Source: Corbicula japonica (taxonomy: Eukaryota; Mollusca; Bivalvia; Venerida; Cyrenidae). Taken from it: a DNA stretch of 64,000 nt. The stretch covers positions 11,743,604 to 11,807,603 of the forward strand of contig JAZAYU010000010.1 in NCBI GenBank assembly GCA_038501625.1. The letters run 5' to 3'. Position 1 is the stretch's first letter. Every line of letters starts with the position of its first letter. The notes below the pieces were generated by a model, which was given only the letters and a program-made list of their open reading frames with translations, was not told where the DNA came from and searched no databases. Positions 36,042 through 46,860 of the stretch are shown here, in pieces. The translations under genes were made by a program, and so were the position numbers.

Positions 36042-36250
36042 TCTTTTAGTTTTGCCACTGACCGTTCCATGGCGGTAACCCCTCGGGTTCTCACTTTAAT
36101 TTAATTGTTTTTGGCGTCTTTTTTTGAAATTGATTATTGTACATGTAATACCATACTACCAAATTCTATTCTACTCTATACTTTTTGGCTGGGTGGGGAG
36201 GCTGTGTCTGCTGGATTTTGCAATTACTGATGCATATTTCACTTTTTTAT
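36042..36250 (+). mobile_element. PLE-family 3' UTR terminal fragment
   Basis: TTTTGCCACTGACCGTTCCA, GGCGGTAACCCCTCGGGTTC, TGGGTGGGGAGGCTGTGTCT and CTGATGCATATTTCACTTTT occur in family order and end at the family 3' terminus. About half of the UTR is lost upstream. Confidence 0.82.
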
Positions 36251-37117
36251 CAATTAAACACAAAAACTGAATAGTTGTCATTTTCATCTTGACACAACTG
36301 ATTTCCAACTAAAGTGGCAATAAGTACAACACATACATTTCTGATAGAACATTTAGTTTAGTTTGTAGTACACGTTTAGTTCATTTGTCGTTTTTTGCAA
36401 CGTTCTTAGTCGACATTCGAACTTACTTGTCTTGGGATATAAACAGCGCAAATATGATCCAAATAAATGTCAACATGATTATTGGATAAAACATGTACAC
36501 TGTGACACAATGCCTTGTTTAAAACCGTCATTATGTGTTTATTTTATCCTTAATATTTATTTCGAAACCACTACCACTAAAAGAGCAAGTTCGCACCTCT
36601 CTTCGTGTTACTTTTATTCTCATTCTAACAACGCAACCGCAATAAATCTATATACATGTACTTAGATTTTCCAGATTTAAGGAGGAATGAATGTTGTAAT
36701 CAATTTTGTTTTTTACAATCAGTTTATACAATGTGAGAACATAGTCTGAAACAAACAAGAAGCTTGGGTAAATAATTTAAAACTAGGATAATAATGAAGC
36801 TGACAATTTCATACAGTTTTGTCGAATTGAAAGTTAAATTTACATTATCTTCTTAAAGATCCTTTTCTCTTCTTTTCAGCAAATGTTATTAATGGCTGGA
36901 AAACGGGGTTCATTTTATGAAGCATTATCCATGTTGTTACTAGAATAATTTATATTACATGTAATTTTGTCATTTTTATGATTATAAATGTGAAGGCGGT
37001 ACTCTACAACAATGAATGCGAATAAAAATACAGGATTACATTAAATTAGGGTAAATCTCATTCATAGTCAACTTCATTTACAACATATACATCTTCACCA
37101 ATAAAACAACCTTGCCC
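36251..37117. other. AT-rich DNA, nothing recognised
   Basis: A 77-codon open frame at 36432-36665 has no recognisable domain. Confidence 0.5.
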
Positions 37118-37253
37118 AAGGTTATAAAACTGAGCATGGAAATCAGTCTCAAATCTCAAGCATCTGATTGGCTGAAATGCCGACCAGTCGCCATTTCAGC
37201 CAATCAGATGCTTGAGATTTGAGACTGGTTTCCAAACTCAGTTTTATAACCTT
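37118..37253. mobile_element. Hairpin MITE, copy 2 (best preserved)
   Basis: A nearly complete palindrome of 136 bp starts AAGGTTATAAAACTGAGC and ends with its mirror GAGTTTTATAACCTT-like arm. The centre is GCTGAAATGCCGACCAGTCG, then CCATTTCAGC, leaving a loop of about 12 bases. A transcript would form a long hairpin. It has no coding content. Confidence 0.92.
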
Positions 37254-37379
37254 CAGCCCCTATGTCATGACAGAACCTTGCTTGCTACAAAAGTCGTTTA
37301 CATGTTGGAAGGTTTTTTTTTGTTTATTTATAACTAAGTTGAATTTGTTCAGAGTTCGAGCTGAATAGATCAATGAAAA

Positions 37380-37515
37380 TAGTTCTTTGAAAGCCGCCGA
37401 ACACGAAATATATCAAAATACTGAAGGTTCGGTTTGACTGAGAAAAAAAGTGGAAAAAAAGTGATGGAAGTGTATATTACTGTTCACGCCGCCATGCTCA
37501 GGGATGAACGCAATT
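37380..37515 (+). repeat. Dispersed GGCCGCCACACGGC-core family (family B), diverged copy
   Basis: AAAATACTGAAGGTTCGGTTTG, GTATATTACTGTTCACGCCG and CATGCTCAGGGATGAACGCA match the copies at 49.4, 59.1 and 61.7 kb in order and spacing. Confidence 0.6.
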
Positions 37516-38067
37516 CAATGTTTAGATCAGTCTGACGTTTGTTTTAGATTGTGACGTTGTTAAGCGTAAGTGTGAGAGAATCACCTTGCATTTAATTCAC
37601 GACAGTTTTGTTATGAGTTGTTTTAAATAATCATTGCGTGCCGGCGGTGTTTTCTTGTGTTATTTAACTTATTTCATATGAAGAAGAATTTTACAGCAAT
37701 GTTTGCTTGAAGTCCATCATGGAATAGTTATTTTTCTATTTTTTTTATATTTCGTGTTTAAAGAAGATGCGTTTCTAATTTCTTTTAAGAATATTATATG
37801 TATTTAAAGAAATTAAAAATCCTACTTCTTGAAACACGAAATACTTTTTTGCGTTTGAAGAAGATGCGTTTCTAATTTGTCTTAGTATATATAACTGAGC
37901 TGGGAAAGCATTCCGCTTAAAGACGTTTCATAGCTAATCTAAGAAAGATGTTCTCACCAGATACCCTTATGTGTTTAATATCATGTTTGCATTAGCTTTC
38001 GTTTTTCATGCTGAAGATTGACTGTCGCTTTTCATGGATTTTGCTGCTGCCGTTGCAGATAATCAAG
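37516..38067. other. AT-rich DNA with a small hairpin and direct repeat
   Basis: TTTCGTGTTTAAAGAAGATG near 37750 is mirrored by CTTCTTGAAACACGAAATA near 37825. AGAAGATGCGTTTCTAATTT is present twice (about 37761 and 37858). Otherwise nothing was recognised. Confidence 0.6.
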
Positions 38068-38470
38068 ACAAAGCGAAATATACTTATCAAGAATCGCCAC
38101 ACTCATAAAACAAGGCCTCGCCACGCAACGAAAAAGAAGAGAGAAAAAAGAGAGTTTTTGTTATAAGTATGTCGATTCAAATAAGACGCCACAAACAATT
38201 AACGAAAAAGAGGACCCATGGGATAACCGCTCAATTGCCACTGGGGGTTTAAACCAGGTTCTAGGGTGCACAAACCTCACAATTGCCTTAACAGGTTCTC
38301 ATATCAACAAACAAGTAAAAGTTGTCTGATAAAATAAACAAAATTCATCCGTCAGCTTAACAAAGCTGCAAGCAAAAACACACAGACATATAAAACATAA
38401 GAAGCTAATAGCATTGCAAAGCCAAATGGGTGAATACTTATAGATCTTAATGAGACCAGATCCGCTCGAA
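38068..38470 (-). mobile_element. PLE-family 3' UTR copy, 5'-truncated
   Basis: GCGAAATATACTTATCAAGA, the CGCCACGCAACG block, AATTGCCACTGGGGGTTTAA, CAGGTTCTAGGGTGCACAAA and AAGAAGCTAATAGCATTGCA occur in order. It stops just inside the GAGACCAGA block. Confidence 0.85.
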
Positions 38471-40265
38471 TGACCAAAGCGTTTCTGTCATCGTTGCGGG
38501 AAAATGGATATTTGCTTGGTCAGACATTGATTGAAACGTTAAGTTAGTTTTACATTTATTTTCCATGACTTGATTAAGCAAGAAATACATTACCTTAAAA
38601 TGACGATGAATCGTCATTTAATTTATAAAACAGAAAAATTGAAAAATTCTCAAATACTCCTGGAATAACTAGAATTCCAACTAAAGTGGCAATTAACATA
38701 GCACATATGTGTATTTATTTCCCAATAAACTATATAATATCGAAAAATACCCCCCAAAAATCTTTCTAAACAAAATTAATTGGATTGGTCATTGGCCGAT
38801 CAGTTTACTATTACGTTTCTGTTTATATTTTTATTACAACCGGGTGATGGAAAAAAAAACACCTACTGCACTCATTAACATTCATTGTTAGCTATTACCG
38901 CAGGTGACGCAAAATCCTGAAGTTCAAGTGAACAATTAAAATAGTTATCGCATTGCAATACAACACAACACTGTAGTTATCCGGTAGATATAAATAGCCG
39001 TTGAAACAGACGCTGCTTTCGGGATTCTCAGTACCATGAAGTTTTTAAGATCATTGAAGCAATATAAGAATATCATCTTAGATTAATTGCATTATACACA
39101 TCGTTTCATTTTGCACTGCATCGTCTTGAAGTTCGTATTTCCGATAATATTTTGACAAGTTTATTATCTTATTCAGATATTTGACTCCAGTCAACTGCAG
39201 TTGATACAAAATCATCGGCAAATATTACGTCTAAATTTCATCTGTAAAATTGTGTCAGTATAAAACAAAATTTGTCAAGTATAAATTGAGTTTCTTAAAT
39301 CAAAATGCATCACATGCGTTGCGGAAAATTGCTTTTCAACGCAATCAATAGTTTTTATTTTATTTTGTCAATCATCTCTGCTAGAATCCATAACTGACTG
39401 TAGTCGACGGTTGTCAATACAGCGCATTCAGCACTCCTTATATTTGATTCCAATAACATAAACAAGCAATCAGAATAAATATAAAATTGCATTTTAATAA
39501 TTGCAGCTTCTTAAAATAATTGTTTGACAAATGTTGAAAATATGATTGACACCTATACAGATTCAATCTGTTCTTTTCTGGATGAGATTCTGAATATTTG
39601 AGGTGCCTTGTAACAAGCATATTCGGCGATTTAAACCATTTGGCAGATTTGATGAAGCAAAGAAAAACAGGAATACATGTATCTTAATTTTATTATCATT
39701 ACATATCGATTGATTAAAGGGGGATTTCTAAATACAGGATATTAAATATAATAAGGAAATATACTTATATATAAGGTCATCCCTTTAGGTACCATTTGTG
39801 CCCCTATTTTCGCTGAGTGTATATTAACTTCTTAGAAACAGACCTAATGGTAATTCAAACATCAAGATGACATAACTATCCCTTTTGATAACACCAAGTA
39901 ATATTTTGAAGATTTGTTAAGGAAGATTGTAACCATTTTTAATCTTAGAAAACATAATCCCTGTTTAATTCAGTCAATAAAATTTAAAACTATGTTAAAC
40001 TATTTGAAATTGTTATTTCGATAATACTTTAATGAACGGACATGGGAGCGCGTGTGTGTTTACATTTTTCTGTAAGACTAAAACTGTTGATGCACACAAA
40101 AGCATTTGAATCTAACGTAAGTATAAGTAAAGAACCTTACCGAAACTAAGTTCTCACAGATTAACTTATTTTAGGAAAATACATGTCTCGTCTATCCATA
40201 TTTGGCTTGCAGAGGCTGAAATTTTCATTATTTTATATCTACTGTTGTCGCAAAAATCAGGCTCC
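38471..40265. other. AT-rich DNA, nothing recognised
   Basis: No feature was recognised. Confidence 0.5.
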
Positions 40266-40404
40266 AAGGTTATTAAATTGAGCTTGGATACCACTCTCAA
40301 AACTCAAAGAATAATCTGATTGACTGAAATGAAGAATTTGCCTGATTTCAGCCAATCAGATGATTGATATTTTCACCATGTTTTAAATCTCAGTTTTATA
40401 ATAT
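40266..40404. mobile_element. Hairpin MITE, copy 3 (diverged)
   Basis: AAGGTTATTAAATTGAGCTTG on the left and AATCTCAGTTTTATAATATT on the right enclose ATTTCAGCCAATCAGATGAT. It is the same family as 37118-37253. Confidence 0.82.
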
Positions 40405-40767
40405 TTATCCAAGTAAACCAAAATTGCCAAGTTTTTGCAATAAAGGGCATTTTTATAAACGCCGCGGAGAAGAGAGGGTTTCTTTATTGCTACAATTCCA
40501 ACAACATTAGCAAGAATAAAATCTCGGTATTTAAATTTTAACGGGAACAATACAAACATTTCCTGTTTTTGGCACTTATGATGGAATCCATGTATTAGGT
40601 GTTGACAGTTCTTTGTCTGCAATAGCCAAGAATTTTTGAAATTAAGTGAGAATACATCTAAAAAATTCCCAGACTTATCATCTCTTATCAGGATTAAGCA
40701 AAATTAGGCGAATTAAAGAGATATACAAAGACGTTGAGACGCAACGTCGTCTCTTGAGTCGTCTTTA
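40405..40767. other. AT-rich DNA, nothing recognised
   Basis: No feature was recognised. Confidence 0.5.
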
Positions 40768-41297
40768 GGGAAAGATGAAATATGAATATCAGGAACCGCC
40801 ACATTCAGAAAAACAGCCTCCCCACACAGTCAAGAAGAAGAGAGAGGGAGAGAGCATGGTTAATAAAATGATCAGTTTAAAAAAAGACACCACTAACAAT
40901 AAACTAAAATGAGAACCCGATGGGTTACAGCCGTGGAACGGTCAGTGGCAAATCAAATAGCCACTGGGGGGTTTAAACCAGGTTCTAGGGTGCACCAACC
41001 TCACACTTGCCCCAACATGTTCTCATATCACAACACAAGTACAAGTTGTCTTGGTGAAACAACTCCAACCCACTTATCGGCTCAACAATGTTGCATGCAA
41101 AAGCACACAAACATATAAAAAATAAGAAGCTAATAGCATTGCAAAGCCAAAGGGCGGATACTCAATGATCTTACCGAGACCAGAGCTCCTGGAGTAAAAT
41201 CAGCAAGAACACGATGACAGGGATAAAAGAAACAAATCGAGCTTCTAGGTTCTTTTAAGAAAAGATTTCCCCATAAACCTTCATAAACTCTTAAAGG
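40768..41297 (-). mobile_element. PLE-family 3' UTR, most complete copy
   Basis: It runs from the terminus (GAAATATGAATATCAGGAAC) through every landmark block. These include the GAACGGTCAGTGGCAAATCA and AACAATGTTGCATGCAAAAG blocks and GAGACCAGAGCTCCTGGAG. It ends at CCTTCATAAACTCTTAAA, the very end of the reverse-transcriptase frame in copies 1 and 2. It gives the best view of the full UTR, about 500 bp. Confidence 0.9.
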
Positions 41298-41987
41298 ACT
41301 ATATTCATTTCATTCTTTGAATGTTATTCCAATGATCTTCAAAGAAAATAACGCAATCAGATTTAATTTCATCTTTCTGTAATTTAACAATAAAATGAGG
41401 AGTTTTGCCCAAAGAAAGAAAAATAATAGCGGATTTTAATTTCATTAAACAATGAGCTAATTAACACAAGATACACATACATCAGCTAATGTTGACATTA
41501 ATTGTATAAAAACACACTCTAAAACTAAAGCAAGTAATAATTACAGAGAATTTACGCCTGATATACTTTCCTTTTATGCAATGAAAATAACCCGTCTATA
41601 ATTAACATTTTCTATCATTCTCATGATAAGGAAATACTAGTAGAAAAGGTTAGGTAAGGAATCAAGCGTAGGGGCGGTATAGGTACATTAAAAATAGCCT
41701 GATTGTTATGTGTCTTCAACGATATAATTGATTTTTCAGCTTCTGCTACTATTCGTAATAACACAAGGGGATATTTCGTTGTATTCTAAACATGAACAGT
41801 TTGTTCCATATCTCGACTGCAATAAAGCAGCTTATAGCCATTCTCGTCTGCTAAAGATTATGACAGTTCAGTGAATTACTTCCGGACACATTTTCCCATG
41901 AAGTGGTTGAAATAATATTGCTAGGTTTGCAATAAAGCCAAAACAAATAAAGGAAATAAGTTCATGGAATGATTATAAAAAGGCGTG
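41298..41987. other. AT-rich DNA, nothing recognised
   Basis: No feature was recognised. Confidence 0.5.
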
Positions 41988-42424
41988 CAGGGGCGTAGCC
42001 AGCTTTTTAAAAGTTGTAGGCCCAAACAAGGGGTTCCAAGAGGAGGTAGCCCGTTGATAAGGGGGTCTGGGGGCGAAGCAAAATGCGCCTTCCAATATAT
42101 TTTCGTGGAAAATTAAGAAACCAAAAAAATCAAACTATGAATTTGATTTGATGCAAACTTTACTGAACACGGTAAATTAGCATAAGCCATGGGTGAAACT
42201 TAGATAGCCCATTATCTGCATTTAACAGAAGCACATTTGATTTGTTGATAACATCAACATCAATTTCTCGCCCAATCCACGCCAAAGACTCACTTGATTT
42301 GACCAAACGGCTTAAACCCGCTATCATCCCCCACTCCTGTTTTTATCGTATTTTTGGGACTTGAAAATGTCATTTTCTTGTCCAACTTGTAGGCGTACAT
42401 GGCCTAATAGTAGCTACGCCACTG
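41988..42424. mobile_element. 437-bp MITE with CAGKGGCGTAGCYA termini
   Basis: The left end is CAGGGGCGTAGCCAGC. The right end, in reverse, is CAGTGGCGTAGCTACT. GCGTG flanks both sides directly (41983-41987 and 42425-42429), a possible 5-bp duplication. The CAGNGGCGTAGC start resembles hAT-type MITE ends, but the flank is shorter than the usual 8 bp. It has no coding content. Confidence 0.75.
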
Positions 42425-42493
42425 GCGTGGGGACTTTCAGTTTGGCCATACCACGTGGTTTATTCGGTATTCCATCGAGAAAACGCCATCAAT

Positions 42494-42810
42494 TCAAATC
42501 TTCATTGCCGTGTATTGTATAAGTTAACCATTTTCGACGAAATTTAGCGCATGCTAATGAGACACTGTAACTATCAGTTGTCAATACATTTGTCGCTTTG
42601 CGTCTACTTTTTTTTGTGATTCGGGGCTACCATAGAAATTGAATGATTTTATCATAATTTATTTCTATCAGAGACAAAAGTAGACATAAGGCGACAAATG
42701 TATTGACAGCCGTGGGTATTGTTCAACTCTTCGCACTAAGAATGCGCTAATTTTAAATTTCGTCGAAAATGGTGGACTTATAAAATACTTACACGACAAC
42801 GAGGATTTGA
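42494..42810. mobile_element. Foldback element, about 115-bp arms
   Basis: The left arm begins TCAAATCTTCATTGCCGTGT and includes CCATTTTCGACGAAATTTAG and TGTCAATACATTTGTCGC. The right arm carries the mirrors GCGACAAATGTATTGACAG, AAATTTCGTCGAAAATGGTG and ACACGACAACGAGGATTTGA. The loop is about 55 bp. No transposase and no clear target duplication were seen. Confidence 0.82.
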
Positions 42811-43974
42811 TTAAAATTAAAGGTAGTCTAAGATATGTTAAAGTAAATTCAGTTTGCGTTGTTTATTTTATATTTGGTTTGGTTTTACTTTTATGTCTAT
42901 GTATTACCATTTCCATCGATAGAAATGATGATCGAACATTTTTATCGCGAATCAAGTTGGTGAAATCAGCATTAATTGATTTATGATAGAACATATTACT
43001 TTAGTTTGACATCTTTTGTCCTTAATTTTCTGATTATTTTCCTATTTTTATAGTATGATATTACTGCTAATGAAAGGATTCAACTTTTAATCTATAATAT
43101 AAAATGTTCAGGCTAAAAGCTATAACCATTATGAAATAACATGTCCTTTTAAAAATCTGTTATGTTTTGCATATTGCCTCAAATGACACAAAACAATAAG
43201 TTAAAATATACGTAAGAATTAACATATGTAGCACGGGTTAATCAAAATTCCTATAATAATAAACATCAAACTTTATCTTCTATTTGTATTTAATTAGCGT
43301 TGAGTACATTGACATGATGTTTTTACTTTATAATATTGGACCGATATCACGTTTAACCCTTAACTACTTTGACGGAATATTTTATTATCAAGCCCCTTGT
43401 CATCCTTTATTCTATAACTCGCCCTAATATTTAAGTACAGCTGCTCAAAATAAAAAATATCATAATTGCACTACTATGGAGTCTATACAGCTATTTGAAA
43501 ATAGCCTAAGATCTTGTAATTTGCTGGCGTATTTCTGTGATAAAAACCTTCCGGCAATAGTGTCTATTCCATTTTGGACATATTGTTATGGTTAATTTGG
43601 ACAGAAAACGTGTTTAATTGTTTCCCTATTGACACTGCGAGAGAGTCTATAAAGCTACTCGAAAATAGTATACGACCTTGTTATGTGCTTACATGTACGT
43701 CATTCGGACTGAAACGTACGAGAAAAATGCTAATACATACTCGTTTTAAATTATATGACCTTTGATCTAGTTAAAGACATTATCTTAATACAGTATTTTC
43801 AACTTTCTATTTCTCAGTAATGTTTACTTTTTACAAATTTTAGTAGTATTATCAATCAGATAATATTTTACACTTGACCCACTTACGAAGGTTGGAGCGG
43901 AATTCTACGATGACATGGACTGTAGAATAAATAAACAAATATTATTGAAGTAAAAACATAATAAAGAAACTTTA
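42811..43974. other. AT-rich DNA, nothing recognised
   Basis: A 63-codon open frame at 43574-43765 has no recognisable domain. Confidence 0.5.
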
Positions 43975-44060
43975 CAAGCCACCAAAGATTACAAATATAA
44001 AAATATTGCAGGCTCGGTTTACATGCGTGTGATTTGACCGTGAAACGTTTACTCTCCCCC
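43975..44060 (+). repeat. Family B repeat, short fragment
   Basis: AATATAAAAATATTGCAGGC then TCGGTTTACATG matches the 49.4-kb copy; the CGCCGCCTAG end is missing. Confidence 0.55.
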
Positions 44061-44332
44061 TTTTCATAAAATTAAATAGCTAGGCCCTAGCAACTGAATT
44101 CTCCAAACATTCAAATATTTCGTTTCGCCAATTAATTAATGATTCATGATTCAACAAAACTCCGATTGGCTGAAAAATATAAATTTGACAGTTGCACTGG
44201 CATTTTACAAATTATTACTAATATATAACATGAACATTCATAATGCTATTATTTTAACACATTCAACCATAGTTTATCTTTATTATAAAATTTATGCTGA
44301 TTAAAGTTTTGCGAAAAATTAATAAGTTAAAA
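44061..44332. other. AT-rich DNA, nothing recognised
   Basis: No feature was recognised. Confidence 0.5.
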
Positions 44333-44540
44333 TGGTATTATCAGGAATTGCCACACACAGAAAACATAGCCTTTCCACGCAGCCAAATAGTAGAGAGGAA
44401 AATAGAGCATGGATATATAAAATGATCAATTTCAAACAAGACACTACACGGAATTATAAAATAAAAGAACTTGGGGAGCGGGTGGATGAGTCTGCTTTGG
44501 AACTGACTGCTCTTTATCAAATCCGCTTTTCCCGAAAGTA
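44333..44540 (-). mobile_element. PLE-family 3' UTR terminal fragment, diverged
   Basis: TATCAGGAATTGCCACACAC, CATAGCCTTTCCACGCAGCC, AGAGCATGGATATATAAAAT and GATCAATTTCAAACAAGACA follow family order. It decays near TGGAACTGACTGC. Confidence 0.7.
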
Positions 44541-44841
44541 AAAAATGTTTTCCTATCGTCATTTGATTCTATTTCTGTGTGCTTGTCGGAAACACAGTTT
44601 TAAAATAAGTGTTTTTGGAATATTGCATGTACATTGTATACAGGTTTTACTACTGAAAAAATGATGTAATCTGATAATATCACATTGAGTATGGTTTCCT
44701 GTTAATTAATAGTTAAGCTCAACAGCTTAGAAAAATGACTTTCTAAAGGCGTTATTTATGATGATATTAACTTCATTCACCAGTAATAAAATAGTGTTAC
44801 GTGTCTGAGACATGAGACATGTTCAGGTTTTGTTTTGCAAA

Positions 44842-45222
44842 AAGTGCAATATACATATCGGGAATCGCCACAATTACAAAACTCAGCCTCCCCACGCAGC
44901 GAAAAAGAAGAGAGGAAAAGAGAAAATGTGTTTATAGGTATGTCAAATTCTAAAAAGACATCACAAACAATTAACGAAAATGAGAACCCTTGGCACTACC
45001 GCCTAAGAACGGTCAGTGGCAAAATAATTAGCCTCTGGGTGTTTAAACCAGGTTCTATGGTGCACCAACCTCACACTTGCCCCAACAGGTTCTCATATCA
45101 ACACACAAGTACAAGTTGTCTTGGTGAAAACACTGCAACCTACCCATCAACGAATCAATGTTGCATGAACAAGCATAAAAAAATTGTAAAACAAAGAAAC
45201 TAATAGCACTGCAAAGTCTAGG
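44842..45222 (-). mobile_element. PLE-family 3' UTR copy, 5'-truncated
   Basis: Blocks in order: TATACATATCGGGAATCGCC, CAGCCTCCCCACGCAGCG, AACGGTCAGTGGCAAAATAA, AAACCAGGTTCTATGGTGCA, GTACAAGTTGTCTTGGTGAA and ACTAATAGCACTGCAAAGTC. A 122-codon frame crosses it by chance and is not conserved in the other copies. Confidence 0.87.
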
Positions 45223-45397
45223 GCACACAATTATGTAGATACTGAAGTTCGAGTTTTTGCACTTTAAGTTTATGATTTGAAGTTTCGTTGTGTTTCTTTC
45301 GGTAGTTTTGATGATATCCGGACTAGTATGTGATAAACTGACAAACGGAAAGGTTTAAAAGCAGAGAATGTTTGACCTTCCAAAACTTTCGAAAGAA

Positions 45398-45912
45398 TGT
45401 GTGGGGAGGCTGTTTTTTCTGAATGTGGCGATTCCTGATATGCATATTTCGTCTTTTTATAATCACAGTAGTTGTGAATGTTCTGTGTGGCGGCCGTAAA
45501 ACGTCTCCCCGTACTTACATTCAATACTGTTATCTTTTCATCCCTTAGGGACTGCATTTGACATTCACTTTCTACACCCCCTCCCCACTCACTCATTTAC
45601 TCTCAAATCTCTTCTTCTTGACTGTGTGGGGAGGCTGTTTTTTCTGAATGTGGCGATTCCTGATATGCATATTTTACCTTTTTATAATCACAGTAGTTTT
45701 GTATGTGCTGTGTGGCGGCCGTAAAACGTCTCCCCGTACTTACATTCAATACTGTTATCTTTTCATCCCTCAGGGACTGCATTTGACATTCACTTTCTAC
45801 ACCCCCTCCCCACTCAATCATTTACTCTCAAATCTCTTCTTCTTGACTGTGTGGGGAGGCTGTTTTTTCTGAATGTGGCGATTCCTGATATGCATATTTC
45901 ACCTTTTTATAG
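45398..45912 (+). repeat. Tandem module (225-bp period, 2.3 units) joining PLE 3' end to a GGCCGCCACAC core
   Basis: GATATGCATATTT occurs at 45437, 45662 and 45887, an exact 225-bp period. Each unit reads GTGTGGGGAGGCTGTTTTTT, ATGTGGCGATTCCTGATATG, TGTGTGGCGGCCGTAAAACG, TCTCCCCGTACTTACATTCA, ACTGCATTTGACATTCACTT and CCCCCTCCCCACTCA. It ends at the PLE terminus followed by ACCTTTTTATA. The 72- and 108-codon minus-strand frames are translations of the repeat. Confidence 0.9.
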
Positions 45913-46694
45913 AAACCTACTACGTTCACACTAAGGGTTCATAAGAAAGAACAACTGCTCTTTCAACGAATGCTCTTTATTAAAAAATAATTTATCAATT
46001 AATAAGCAAACTGTGTAAGCTGTATCGCAAACGAATCTTATTATTAGATGAAAATTAATATTTTTCTTGTTGTACAAAAACTATTCTTTCCGAATGAGCT
46101 GACCATTTTCCTTTATTGTCAGTCCATTCAAAAAACAAGTCGATTGTTTAGGGTTTACTCTATACACATCGAGGAAGGTGACCGATGACTGGCAGTTTTA
46201 CGACATGTTCCGGCTTTAACGGCATTAAGAAGCAAGATTCCACTAATGGCTACAGAAAACAAAGCAATGTTTTATTGTTCCGCGTTTTATGAAAACATAA
46301 AATCTGCAAGTATAATTCTGAACTAAATACCTCACTCGAACAATCCCATCACTTCATACATTTCAAATGAACACAGTTTTATCAAATAAATACATTATAT
46401 TTTCAATCAACGTTGTCAACTGTTATAAAGATATTGTAAATAACTGATATATTTTAGTTATTTTTATTAAACTCACAGGTAGAAACCATGAAATTATGGA
46501 AAAGGTGAAATTAACCTTACAAGGAGATGCTTACAGTACTGCCAAAAGTGGAGATGAAAAGAAAAGAAAATCATATATTAAGAAGTAGCTATTTATTAAT
46601 CGAACGGCAGAAGTCATTGTGAATAATCTTTGACCATTAAGAGCAATCTCATTGTATAATATATATAAACCGAATTCAAAATAGAGAGCCCGAC
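45913..46694. other. AT-rich DNA, nothing recognised
   Basis: No feature was recognised. Confidence 0.5.
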
Positions 46695-46860
46695 GGACGA
46701 TCAGATGCCACTTTGCCACTGACCATTTTCCTGTGCGGTAATATTTCATTTTCTCATTTGTATCATATTTTTAAACTATAATCGTATAGTCTGGTCTGGT
46801 CTATTTTTCATCTCATTGCTTGTTTGGGGAGTTGTTGTTTTCTGGATATAGTTTTATCAG
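46695..46860 (+). mobile_element. Old PLE-family 3' UTR terminal fragment
   Basis: TGCCACTTTGCCACTGACCA, TGTGCGGTAATATTTCATTT and CTTGTTTGGGGAGTTGTTGT match the family order; the terminus itself is eroded. Confidence 0.6.

Noticed and set aside
44835..45203. 122-codon frame on the plus strand
   Set aside because: It runs antisense through a PLE 3' UTR copy and is broken in the sister copies.
45270..45821. Two similar minus-strand frames beginning with the same pattern as one at 6470
   Set aside because: The shared protein pattern comes from the tandem module; the frame changes between arrays because of a ~20-bp length difference and the ends lie in repeats.
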